The notes under the pieces are model-generated. The model saw only the letters and a list, made by a program, of their open reading frames with translations. It was not told where the DNA came from and did not search any database. Below, piece by piece: positions 25,001 through 36,297 of a DNA stretch of 64,000 nucleotides. This DNA comes from Citrus sinensis (taxonomy: Eukaryota; Streptophyta; Magnoliopsida; Sapindales; Rutaceae): positions 32,775,501 through 32,839,500 of the forward strand of contig NC_068557.1 in assembly GCF_022201045.2 (NCBI RefSeq). Reading direction: 5' to 3'. Numbering within the stretch: the first letter of the stretch is position 1; each line of letters starts with the position of its first letter. A program made the translations under genes and the position numbers.

Positions 25001-26534
25001 GAGATGTTTTTGGGAGTAGTATTTACTTTCCATTTAGATAATAGTCACAAAATTTCACTTTTTCTGTCCAAATGTAAATGTCTGAAAATTATGAATAAGT
25101 TATAAAAAAACAAACAAGCAAATTGAAAAAAAAAGGTTTGAAATTAATAAAATTTCAGATTTCAAACGTTTAATAAACAAGCTGTGGTAAATCAATTGAG
25201 AGCAATAAATCATACTTAACCTGACAGATCCCATAATTTGGAGTTTCTAGTTTGATCCGAAGTCCCTTGCTACTTCATCTATTAATCAGGAATGCAATTA
25301 TGCAAACCAATCAGCTTTACCATTAGAATCACATAAAGGAATGGAGAATTGTAAATGGTTTTCTTCCTATAATAGGGAAGACAGAAAATTTCTTTTATTG
25401 TTACTCTTGCCTGACCTTTTATTCTCCCCTTTCTCTATTTGCTGTTACTGATATGTTCTTGACTTTCTTGTAGACCCAGGAGTTCTTGGTGCTAGGACGA
25501 CAAATGTTGACTGAGCTGAGGGATGTAATTTGTTGCCTGACAGACCAAGTGATGCAAAAGGCTGGACAGTACGATCCCTCTGGATATTTTCTGATAGAGG
25601 TATGGATTCGCTCACCACTCGGTATTCATGAAGAACAGTTTTTAACCTGGTCTAATACAATTTTGAATTTCTGCAGGATGTATTTTACAATGATTTGAGG
25701 CATCCCTCTGCAATAGATTACAGCGAACCAATATTTAACTGGCTCAGAAACTCTAAGAACGAAGCCGTTAAAAAATGGGAATGCATAATAAATGGTGAGT
25801 TACAACAAAAGCAAAAAGCCCTTCTTGGTAGTGTATCAACGTCACATTTGCCTCACTTCAAGGCTGTAGACATGCACAAGGCACGGTTTTGTGACGTGCG
25901 ATTTCGACTTGGTGCAGGATATCTCTACTGTCATCAGGTACAATTTTCTCTTGTCAAATTATATGTTGTTTTTGCTTCATTTACATCTACCCTGGGAAAT
26001 ATGGATTTATGAGATTTTATTGCATTTTTACTACTATGCTTGACCACTGGGTGCAAATAGCATGACCATCACTTCGTGGCTTAAATGTTTTGAAGTGTGT
26101 TGTGCAAAAAGTTTTGACTATCTCGTTATCTAATAGTTGTGAAATATGTTGTGCAAATCTCTGTCATGAATAAATTACCATATGTGAAATCTCTCCCCCC
26201 CCCCCCCCCCCCCCCCTCTAGTCCCCCCACTCTTTTTCTTTCTTAACCCACGTCTTTCAAATGTAATTTGTTTGGAAATCATTTACTGCAGGGAGACTGC
26301 AAGCACACAATAGTGATTAGAGACATGAGGTTGATTCATCCCGAAGACGTACATAGTCGGGCTGCCTATCCAATTGTCACATTTCAACTGAAACAACGTT
26401 CACAGAAATGCAGTGTTTGTAAGATTTACATGGCAGCCAAGGTAACTGTGGATGACAAATGGGCCCAGGACAATCCTTGTTATTTTTGCGACTACTGTTA
26501 TTCTCTTCTACATTCCAAGGATGGAAATCTTTAA
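22049..26534 (+). CDS. SRD2: snRNA-activating protein complex subunit SNAPC3/SNAP50 homologue
   Basis: Ten exons: 22049-22227, 22323-22389, 22725-22792, 23517-23607, 24075-24172, 24260-24347, 24559-24657, 25474-25599, 25677-25937 and 26292-26534. They give 1320 nt, or 439 residues. The N-terminus is acidic ([13 protein letters not shown]). A lysine run ([13 protein letters not shown]) encoded by AAG repeats looks like a nuclear signal. The C-terminal half is the conserved SNAPC3 domain: [53 protein letters not shown] and [14 protein letters not shown]. It ends with a zinc-binding Cys set (C399, C402, C422, C425, C428). In Arabidopsis SRD2 drives transcription of spliceosomal snRNA genes through the USE element and is needed for dedifferentiation. 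The ATG at 22049 was chosen because it opens [17 protein letters not shown]. Introns hold long G and C homopolymers and two small tandem duplications. Confidence 0.93.
22460..22517. repeat. Perfect 29-bp tandem duplication in SRD2 intron
   Basis: Two identical adjacent copies (22460-22488 and 22489-22517) containing CTAGTGTCCTCGGG. The perfect identity suggests a recent event. Confidence 0.92.
23141..23221. repeat. ~43-bp diverged tandem duplication in SRD2 intron
   Basis: Two adjacent copies begin at 23141 and 23184. They share AAAGTCTTATC and GAATAAAGTTTTAGATAAT, with a few differences, so it is older than the 29-bp duplication. Confidence 0.85.
23812..23827. repeat. G16 homopolymer in SRD2 intron
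   Basis: A run of 16 guanines follows a T run on the coding strand and is itself followed by TTGGG. It is likely length-variable and can fold as a G-quadruplex. Confidence 0.9.
26195..26216. repeat. C22 homopolymer in last SRD2 intron
   Basis: A run of 22 cytosines about 75 bp before the last exon, followed by CTCTAGTCCCCCCAC. It contributes pyrimidine-rich sequence upstream of the acceptor, and its length call is error-prone in sequencing. Confidence 0.9.
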
Positions 26535-27258
26535 ACGGATGACGGCTTCCCAGTGTATGATGATTGTTTGCAGGATTAATTTTCTCCCAAACAAACACTG
26601 CTGGTTTACTCTTGTAAATTAGCCCAAATATGGAAACAACAAAATCAATTGTAAATCTGAGTCGTAGGTGGAGTATATAAAAAGAGGTAGAAACCAACTG
26701 TCCATTAAACCTTTGCGGCTTTTACTATAGTTAATAGTTCTTTTTCAGAATGACAGTAAATGCACACTTTATATAAAACACTGCTACAGATGAGATTTGT
26801 TCAACTAATCCAATGAAAGAGGACAAAGATCTCAGTATCTTTCATCAATTCAATGGATGAGTAGATTTGAGAAATTCAATGGATGCCGTGCTCAAGTCGA
26901 ATCTGGTTAGTGCGTTCTCATTTCTCTGGACCATTAACATCAGCACCGTATCACAGGCATTTTGGTAACAACTGAACTTACACCTTGAATTGCTTTAATT
27001 TAGTAGCAGTTGATTCTAAGTGCAACCGAAAGAATATTTGAATTGATATATGCACGACATTATAGCACTTTGAGAAAGAGTGACTCATAAATGAAATCCA
27101 GAAGATCTAATTAACGATCAGGCTCTGGTCCAAACTAACTATGAGTTCTGTCTTCGCATTGGATCTGGTCCTAATGGCCGAAATTTCTCAGGAGAAGATG
27201 GGATGGAAATGTGTATTTTCTATGGACCAAGGGCAGGTTCGTTGGTCGGTTCCAAATT
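26535..27258. other. Tail-to-tail intergenic region between SRD2 and the RING/vWA gene
   Basis: A 724-bp gap holding the 3' UTRs of two convergent genes. No further gene or repeat was seen. Confidence 0.5.
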
Positions 27259-30014
27259 TTAAAGCCTGTAACCATGCAAATGCTTAGCCCATCTTCTTGC
27301 CATGTACGGGTCATGGTAATCCCAACTTTCAACACTGCTAGTCCTGCCACCAATAATGCTCACATCAGTCCCTGAGACAGGTTCAATCCTTTCATTGCTT
27401 GCTTCCCTCTTATCTTCTATATTCACAAGAGTTTCCCCTGTTCTTATGCATTCATCAATTCCACCCTCAACATAGCTATACTCAACACGTACGTCCTCAC
27501 ACTCACCCAAGTCCAGTAATATTCTTCTCTCTTCACCACCTCTTAGCTCTCCGAGCCTTATGATCCTGGCTTCCTCTCCAATTCTCAACTGGATTTCTTG
27601 AACATTTCCACCCAATAGTGTTGCAAGAAACTCCTCGAATTCATGCATGACAAACCCATTAGAACTGCCAAAGCCAAATCCCACATGAAATCTATGGACT
27701 GGGAAAGGCACTTGCAAGTTGATGGCATGGTATGTTCTTGTAGGAGTATCGGATAGATGTAAGATACAAGACTGTGGATTCTTGTGTGCTCGATCTTCTA
27801 GTATCTTTATCCCTTTCTTGAGGCCTTCAATTGGATCAGCTTGCCCCATATAGAAGAGACGATCAATTACTTGTAAGGCCATTCTCTTCCCATAGGATGT
27901 CATGCGCTTCAGGGGGAAGACACGTGCTGCAGCAGATGAATAGGTTACAATTGCTAGACGATCATTAGGTCTGAGGGAGAATACCACTAATGCCATGGAT
28001 TGCTTGAGAAGCCTCAGGTGAGGCCCATTTGGGCTTGCCACCAATACCAAGTCAGTTGCCGGTTGATGTGCCAGTTTAACTGAGAGATAGGCAGCTCTCC
28101 TATTTGAGGAGGCACGCACATAAGAAGGTGTTTGTCCGATTGGTGTTTGAAATAATAATGATGATGATGATGATGATGAGCTGGTAGGGTAATTATGGTG
28201 GTGAAGATGGTGTGGGGTTTGTCCATTCCCACTCGTATGCCAAGATGAATGTGCACGTGGATGGTGTTGAAAGCCACAGGAATGACTTAATAATGTTGGT
28301 GGGACAGGTGTTAGAGAGAAATCAAGTCGAGGATGATTGGTTGAGTGGTCAGGCTCAATAGGGTCGTCATCGTCATAACGTGCTGAGCGCAGGAAGGAGC
28401 GCCTGTGGACCCTGAAAGTGGCTATGGAGTCATCAAGAATTCGAAAAACGGGGTCATTTTGGTTGCAGGAGATGGAACAAGCTGCAGGGTAAAGGTTGCG
28501 GGGCAGCTGGGTCCAATGAGCACGGCAAATGGGGCAAGTGACGCTACCATGTCGAACATTGGAAGAGATGCAGGCAAAGTGGAATGCATGAGAGCATTGA
28601 GCAGTGAATATAGCTTGACCAGGGCTGCCGCCTGAGCTGTAGCTCAAAGCTTCTAGACATATTGCGCACAAGTTCTGCCAGAAAGCAAATAAAAAGCACT
28701 GAATCATATATATATCATCACATGTAATGGTCTACTCCACATTCTGCAACACCTCCAAAGGGAAAAGATTACAAAGTGATGAAAACAAAAAAGGGCACTG
28801 TTGAAAGAATTGTATCTAAGGGTGAAAAAAATAGAAGAGTCCGTAGAAATAATGTGAGCAAAATGGGTGCTAGCAATAGCAAGATATGGGACAGGAGGAA
28901 AAACAATAGGGCGAATGGTATGGAGGAGTGTCACATGCTAAGACTGGAAGCAGCACTGCTCATGCCCCACATTGACATTGTTATGTGTTGTGGATTTGAA
29001 ATATGATTAATTATGAATGCTGTGATGGTTTGAATATGGGACTTTTTTTTTTTTTTTTTTCCTGATGAACATGGTGGTTACAGGTTTTGATGGAAAAAAT
29101 AAAAAAAAAAAGTAAATGGGCAAACCTCGTCCTATGTGAAATCTTTTTTGGGGGAAAAAAAATTTGTGGGGAATGATAGATAATGAAGGAAAGGAGACAC
29201 AAATGCAGAAAGAAACATGAGGTCTGGTCAAATCAAATTTGAACGCCATAGGATTCCTAAAGTAAAGGCGAATCAAATGCTCTATCCTCTACTAATTATT
29301 GTTTTTCATTATATACATATATATATATATTTTTTTTGTGTGTGCTTTTTAATTGAATTAGTTGTAGTAGTTGCCGGGAAAGTGAAGGTTACAGTAAAGA
29401 AGGGGAGGGGGTAAGAGATGAGCTGTCAACAAACGCCATCTAAAGCAAAGCAATTTGGTACATTTAATTAACGGAAGGAATGCGAAAGAGGGAAATTGAA
29501 GTGTGAAGGAAGAATACCTTGGCGTTGGCGGTGGTGGTTGCTGCATCTTCTGAGAAACTGAAATTCTTCGCTGGGGAACCCGAGATCTGTCGATTTACAC
29601 TTACACAGCATCAGAATTTTCACACCCGACTACTACTCTTGGTTTTCAAAAACTGTGGAATAACAACTAGCAAGAAACAGCGAGAGAGAAAGAGAGAGAA
29701 ATGATCGATTTATGACACGAACAAGCCGGAACAGGGATGAATAAGCCAACAACAGGCTACAAGCAAGGGTAGCTTTGTTTTCTTCTCTTCTCTTTCTTTT
29801 CTTTGATGACATTCTAATTTAATTTATTCCTTCAAATTGGAAAAGAAAAATCTCGGCAAGAATGGAATTGGAGAATTCAAAACAAAAGGAGAAAATGAGA
29901 AAGACTTACAAGTACTGGAGGAGGAGGAGGAGGAGGAGGGCACCGCCTGGTGAAGGAGCCACATGCAGCAACCACCATTTTTCGAGCTGCTTTCCTCAGC
30001 TTTGACGCCCCCAT
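27259..30014 (-). CDS. RING-H2/vWA E3 ubiquitin-ligase-like protein of the WAV3 family
   Basis: Three exons: 30014-29910 (35 codons), 29586-29518 (23 codons) and 28674-27259; 529 residues in all. The start MGASKLRKAARKMVVAACGSF leads into a proline run encoded by CCT repeats. A complete RING-H2 finger uses C61, C64, C85, H87, H90, C93, C105 and C108. A His- and Ser-rich linker follows, then a vWA-like domain (about residues 225-370: LLKQSMALVVFSLRPNDRLA, KRMTSYGKRMALQ, DPIEGLKKGIKILEDR, ILHLSDTPTRTYHA). WAV3-family proteins are E3 ligases that act in root gravitropism and waving. Here the usual DxSxS metal site at the vWA start reads VLVASPNGPHL, so metal binding is probably lost. At 529 residues it is shorter than the roughly 700 of WAV3. 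It may belong to a separate subfamily. Confidence 0.85.
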
Positions 30015-30281
30015 TTTTTTGTGGTAAAGTTGTAACTTCTATTTCTTCTCAGGCTTAATGATTTGAGATACTGAAACTGAGGAGCACTGGAGATAACAAT
30101 AATGAAAACTAGGAGAAGGAGAGTAAGGATTTCTGAGGAGCTCTGCCACTACTGCAAACTATGTCCACCTCCTCCTCCCAGCGTTACTTCTTTTTCCCTT
30201 CCTTTCGTTATGCTCTTCCAATGTACTGCTCACATTAAAATCTCAAAGCACAACACATACGACCCCACCCACAACAACGAC

Positions 30282-30282
30282 A

Positions 30283-30324
<42 letters not shown>

Positions 30325-30325
30325 G
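30282..30325. repeat. Compound (AT)n-(AC)n microsatellite upstream of the RING/vWA gene
   Basis: About 12 AT units run into about 10 AC units, 270-310 bp upstream of the ATG at 30014, so inside the likely promoter. Confidence 0.9.
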
Positions 30326-33300
30326 CACAATCCCCTTTCACCACTTCTATTATTATTTTATTTTCACTTTATACCCCCCCATCTCGTTAACTGGTAAACT
30401 GTTCATCTATCTATTTGTAGTAGAGAGAGTACTTGTTTTGCCATTAACCAAAAAAAAAAAAAAAAATTCAATGATACTTACTGCTTTAATTTGCTTTTGG
30501 TTGAGCGCGACGACTATGAAAGTGAAACCTGGCTGTTACCACTCTCTTTCTGCTTTTTCAAATTTCTTCCTTTTTTTCTTTTCTATTTTCGTCTTTTTGC
30601 TGCTTTGCTAATTGCTAATTGCTAAGCCTATATTATTTTATATACTTCAGCACTCATCTTTCCTATTACCCTCTTTCATAATAGAATTAGAATTGATCTA
30701 AATAAAATAATCTCTGTAAATTATTATATATATATATATATATATATCTCTCTCATCTCTAGTTGAGCGCTCGGTGCACAAACATTTCTTCATCTTTGGA
30801 GCACATTTGTTTGTTTGACTTTGACCATTGACGTAATAATTAATTAATTAATTTAAAAAAAAAGCATCTTATAAATGTTAGCCTTACTCTTTTACTTTTG
30901 TTCTAAATTCGTGATGCGTATGTATGTATCATAGCTTAGGAATTAGGTTCACCTTCAATTAGTAACGTGGTAGTTACGATTGTAATTTTGGCCCCATTTA
31001 AATGTGAAAGAAAGAAATGATTAAACTTAATTTACTTCTAGAGTGTTTTTACTCTCAAGATTAGATTGGATTGAATTAAAAGTCCTCTAGTGATTACAAT
31101 AATGGTCAAAATCCGAGCTTGGACTTTGAGACCCAGTTCAGTTACACCAATCGAATCAAGAATTCAAGCTTTTTTTATTTTTTATTTTTTAGAAAAAAAA
31201 AATTAAGTTGTGGGTGAAGAGAAAAGAAAAGAAAAGACCGTCTTAACAATAAATAATAAACATATAAATCAAAATGTAATAAATGAATGAATTGATCACT
31301 AACTAGTAACAGCACAGATTAAACAAGGTGGTGGGGGATGGGCCCGCCCCTGTCCTGTGCAATGGTATAGAGTAGCTAATGCATCATGCAGGGACCATTT
31401 TTCAATTTTTCCCACTTTCCCACATGGACTTAACCTGACTGATTTGTTTTGATCACAGTGGTACAAAAACACTGGTAAATAAGTAAAAGTCCCTATCTCC
31501 CTCCATCCACTCTGTTTCTGGCTGGCTGCTATTTAATTCCGTAGGAGGAATAACAGTTGATGATGCCTTATTTTCTGCCATTTGCAGCTTTGCTAATGCT
31601 ACTACATGCATTATTCAAACAAATGCCATCGCAATTCAGCTAAGCATTCAGCAACACTTTTCACCATTTCTTGTTCTGCTTTCGCATTTACTATATATTT
31701 TGTGTGTGTATACCCCAGTAACATATGGTTGATTACATTAAAATCAAGGATAAATTAAAAAAGACAAAAAAAATAATAATATATTAAAATTTATGTTTTT
31801 TTTTTTAACTTGGTTCGATTCCTTCCTTCTTCCTCAATTCTTTGTTGGCAGTAGACTATTAATAAGATAAGATACAAAATAAACAAGTGAAAAAACAAAT
31901 AAAAATAATAAAAAGAAAAACATGTGCAAACTGGGACCATTATGATCTGGGTATAAAGTAGATTATTGTAAAATTAAAGCAACCCAAAAAAACAAAAAAG
32001 TTAAAGAGTGGGGAAAAAGACCGTTAGATTTGAATTTCAAGTTTTTACAAGATCAAAGTTCATGAATGAATCAAAGTCTATGAATGGACTATATGATATG
32101 AAATGATGGCTTGTTCTCTTTGTATTGTCTTTGAATCCAAAGCAACTACTAGCTACGGGGATGGGGGGATGCTGATGGCGCCAAAATACTTCCATTGCAT
32201 CCCAGATGGCTGACTCATCATATTCATTTACAACTTTCAGTATGTCAGTGTGGGCACAAGCTATCTTCATACGAATTAAAAAAAAAAAAAAGTGAAGCAA
32301 TATCGCTTACGGTATTCATTAATTTGCTAATGTGAATAACTGTTCAAATATTTATGCGGATGAAACGTGCATTACTCCTGTCAATATCATTTGTTTGGTT
32401 TAGTCAACAACTCCAATCCTACACCCCCGTGCATGTCTTTGTCTGTACAGATTAATAATCAATGTAGTCATGATCAACTATTCATGTAGATTTATTAAGG
32501 TGGTTGAATTAATATAGACTAAAAGCATCCTGCTCTTACTCCTAGGGATTGGCTGAATATAAGCTTCTAACGTCGATCGATCTTGATTTGATCCATATAT
32601 AATTAAAATTATTGGGATTTTTGATTAGATAGACACAACTACGCTTACCTACCAAGTGCGGGCAAAGTATTCTCATTTACGGCAGCAAATTAAAAGATCA
32701 TGTCCTCTAGGCTCCACTGAAGACAAACCCATATATATATCGTCAGATTAGGAACAAACTAATGAGCACTTGATTAATATGTTGGGTAGGTAGGTTAGCT
32801 TTACAGTGATTTGAACCCGTGATACGTATATTTCCTGTAGGACATAGCTAGGTACGTACACATGCATCATTCACATGATTTCTTTCTTTGTTTAATTTGG
32901 TGATCAAATGCAGGAATTATTCAAAAGCAGTTAATTATATCATCGTTATTACCATTAATGGATGGGATTGTTTGAAACTGGAAAGGCGAACATTTTCCTA
33001 GAAACAAGAAAAGGACTTGTGCGTCTAAAAATAAGAATAAGAATAATAATAATAATAATAATAATAAAGGGGTACCTCACTATATTGACGGTGTTGAGAC
33101 TAGACTTAGTTAAGAGAAGAATCTCTCATTTAGGCTTTTCTAGGCTTTAGTGTTTAGTGGGTAACATACTGACATATGGCCGGGAAGTGGGCAGGCTTTC
33201 GAGTTCCAATCAATAATCATACACTCTCTTTGCCTCACATTAAAAGAAGTAAAAGAGCAAAGTTCGGTGGTGTTCGCACCCCAGACCAGCTTCATCGCTA

Positions 33301-33910
33301 GCCTACAAAGCAGAATTGTGTTTGATTGCTTTCATTTGACCCAGTCAATTCCGTATTTATTTTTTTATTATAAAAAAAGAAGCTATCAATATCTTCTTTT
33401 TGTGTCTGTCGTTTATTTGATTAAACATTAATTCCTGCCGTAGTAATTGGTTTCTCAGTCTTGGCGTCTTCTAATAACATTATTAGCAAGTTAGGAACCC
33501 AGTAGTATAGAATGGTGAAGGTAGCCAATGCCTCTTAAATTTCACTCCGATTTCCTACCCTTCGCACCTCAGATCTGCCAGACCCAGATCAATTCTTGAT
33601 TTCTTTTGTCTTAAAAAACAGATTATATATACATTTTTGCTTGCAGCTTTAAGAAACTGATTGCCTAATTAATTTGATTACTTACCTGAATGAAGAGAAC
33701 ATGCACCCTTAGGTAAATTAATCTCTTCTTTGGGGCAAATAAAATCACTATCGGTCTAAGCCGATTCAAAATTTTTATCCAAAGAAATATTCCTGAGGCT
33801 GCGTATATACATAGACAAAATCACTCCATGGAAATAGTAATAATGCACACAAAATTAGTAGTAATACAAAGCACAGGTTGTAAACTTCCAAGATTTCCAA
33901 GGATGGATCT
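30326..33910. other. Intergenic, no gene recognised
   Basis: AT-rich, with a TA run at about 30724-30747, a TTAA run near 30838-30852, an AAT run near 33038-33067, and several A/T homopolymers. No coding frame with a recognisable domain, no tRNA and no known plant miRNA was spotted. A short GC-richer patch (31325-31370, GATGGGCCCGCCCCTGTCC) stands out but has no assigned role. Confidence 0.45.
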
Positions 33911-35930
33911 TCAATCAACCTCTTTCAGCACTACATATCCCATTTCCCGCATTGGGGCTAACAATGTCTCTCGAAGCAATCCATAAATTTCCGTAACTTT
34001 GGGATGAGATCTGTCCCCCACAAAGAAATACATGATCCTTGCCTTTTACCTCAATTTGACTAAAACTTGCAACCTTCTTCACACGTCTCTCCATTTTCTT
34101 CCTTACTTGGGCAAACTCATCCCATTCTCCACGGGCTGCATGCACATTAGCTGAGAGCACATACGCCCCAGAACTAGATGGCTGTAGCTCTATTAGCCTC
34201 TCGCCTATGTAATCTGCCATTCTAACATCCCCGTGCAACCTACAAGCACCAAGCAATGCCCCTAAAACAACATGATCGCGCTCATGTGGAGGCATTTTGG
34301 AAACCACTCTCATGGCCTCTTCCACTTGCCCTGCTCGACGTAGGATGTCCGCAAGGCAGGAGTAATGCTCAGCCCTTGGTTTGAAACCATAAGCACGACT
34401 CATCAAATTAAAAGTTTTTCGACCTTTCTCAACAAGACCCGCATGACTACAATCTGATAAGACACCCACAAATGTAATTTCATCTGGCTTGGTTCCTGAC
34501 TTTAGCATTCGTGCAAAAAGGCGGAAAACTTGGAAACCGTGACCATGGTTTGAATATGCTAATATCATTGCAGTCCACGACACCACATCCTTGGCCTCAA
34601 GTCTCTCAAATGCAAGCCTGGCAGAATTGACATCCAATTGAAATCCCCAATCCCAGAACACGTAGTGACAAGTGCATTTGTAAGTGAGTGAGGTCTCTTG
34701 CTCAAACCCAAGACGAATTGCCAGTGCATGAGCTAGCATGTTCTCTAGCATTCCTTCACATGAGGTCAATATACTAGTACAGGTAGTCTCATTGGGCATA
34801 AATCTAGATTGAAACATGAGGTTTAATAGCTTCATAGCTGCACCTTCCGGTCCATTTCTTGCATACCTGTCGATCATTGCATTCCAAGTCCAAACATTCC
34901 TTTGTGGCATCAAGTTGAAAAGCTCACTAGCTTGAGCCATATTTCCTGCATCGACATATGCAGTGATCATTGCGTTCCATGCAACTATGTCTTTATTAGG
35001 CATCTGAACAAAGTACTCACGGGCAAGTTTTGTCATGGCATTTCTTTCCAAACCTGTACACATAGTTGTCCAAGAAATCACTTCCTTTTGAGTTTTGAGG
35101 CATCAAATTAAAAAGTTGAATGCCGTAATCAACTCTTTCAGCATTTAGACACCCAGAAATCATAGTGTTCCATGAATATAGGTTCCTCTAAGGCATTTCA
35201 AGGAAGAGTTTAAAGGCTTCATAGATTTGATAATTGTCAACGTAAGACTTGATCGTGGCCGTCCAAGCAACGACATTTCTCTCAGCCATCTGGTCAAATA
35301 TATTACGAGCTTGGCAATTAAACCATTATGAGCACAACCCAAAACTACAGTTGTCCAGGACACGACATTTTTCAGTTTCAAAGGCATTCGATCAAAAAGC
35401 CTACGACCTTCATCAACCTGTCTGGCTTTAAAATACCCAGAAATCAAACTGGTCCACGAGTATACGTTCCCCTCATATATTTCATCAAATACTTTCCGCG
35501 CTTCATCAACTCGGCCAGCTTTCACATATCCGTCGATCATTGCAGATTCAGCAACAATGTTTCTCTGAGACTCAGGCATGGCCCGAAAGAGGGCTTCGGC
35601 TTTGGGCAAATCGTGGTTTCTCAAAAAGACAGTTATCATGGAAGCACAGGAAACAGGGTCTGGTTGAGACATTTCATCGAACAACTTTGTAGCTTCTTTG
35701 ACTTTGCCAGTGCAGCTGAATTGACTTGTCTTGATATTGATATTGCGGTTGTTTACGTCCCAACCACTTGAAATCGTGCTTGGTTTTCCAATTGCTTCCA
35801 AGTTTTGTTTTGCATAAGAATGAGATGACAAAGGTAACGAAAGGTTTAAACGTGCGAGACTTCAAAATGGAAATGGAGCGGGGAGCTTCAAGTAGTAGTA
35901 ATAGCGAGAGAGACGAGAAAGTACTAACAT
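33911..35930 (-). pseudogene. Decayed PLS-class PPR gene (E/E+ type)
   Basis: The minus strand encodes successive PPR motifs (CTGKVKEATKLFDEMSQPDP, GYVKAGRVDEARKVFDEI, NKDIVAWNAMITAYVDAGNM) and an E domain (HYSCLADILRRAGQVEEAM, GALLGACRLHGDVRMADYIG). The apparent original start is the ATG at 35928-35930, giving a targeting-type N-terminus that meets TGA at 35862-35864, codon 23. Further breaks are frameshifts near 35320, 35095, 34650 and 34025, and an in-frame TAG at 35188-35190. The original stop would be at 33911-33913. With at least six lesions across 2 kb and no introns to explain them, this is a pseudogene rather than a spliced gene. Intact relatives are organelle RNA-processing or editing factors. 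Sequencing error cannot explain all the breaks, though single ones could be errors. Confidence 0.85.
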
Positions 35931-36297
35931 GGATGGCGGTATGGTAATAACCAATTATGTACTAATATAGTTACATAACTATGATTGATTACTGCATCCC
36001 ATTTTTCAGTCCATCATAATTACATTCATCAAGCAACCAATCAGACTATTCCTGAGAATCTTCCAGAAATTAGTCGATTTAAAGAGCTCTAACGTTATAG
36101 AATTCTTAGGTTCAAGACAAGTAATAAAACGCTTGTGAATGCAACAACTTTAAGTTCTGGTATGTATTGCTATTGCATTCTGAAATGCCCTTCTCAATTT
36201 TAAGGAGATAAAGCAATCAAATATATACAACGTCCTTAAATGATTCAACACAAAACTGGAGAATCGGCAATCAGCATCAAGAGGGATTGATTCTCTA
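35931..36297. other. Intergenic gap between PPR pseudogene and APO gene
   Basis: About 370 bp of AT-rich DNA, likely containing the remains of the PPR promoter and the 3' UTR of the APO gene. No other feature was seen. Confidence 0.45.

Noticed and set aside
31325-31370. GC-richer patch as a possible miRNA precursor or regulatory island
   Set aside because: GGGCCCGCCC is partly palindromic, but no stable precursor-like hairpin or known miRNA sequence was recognised.
32037-32300. 87-codon minus-strand frame with a natural-looking composition
   Set aside because: No recognised domain, no splice context and a short length; could be a gene remnant, but it cannot be supported.
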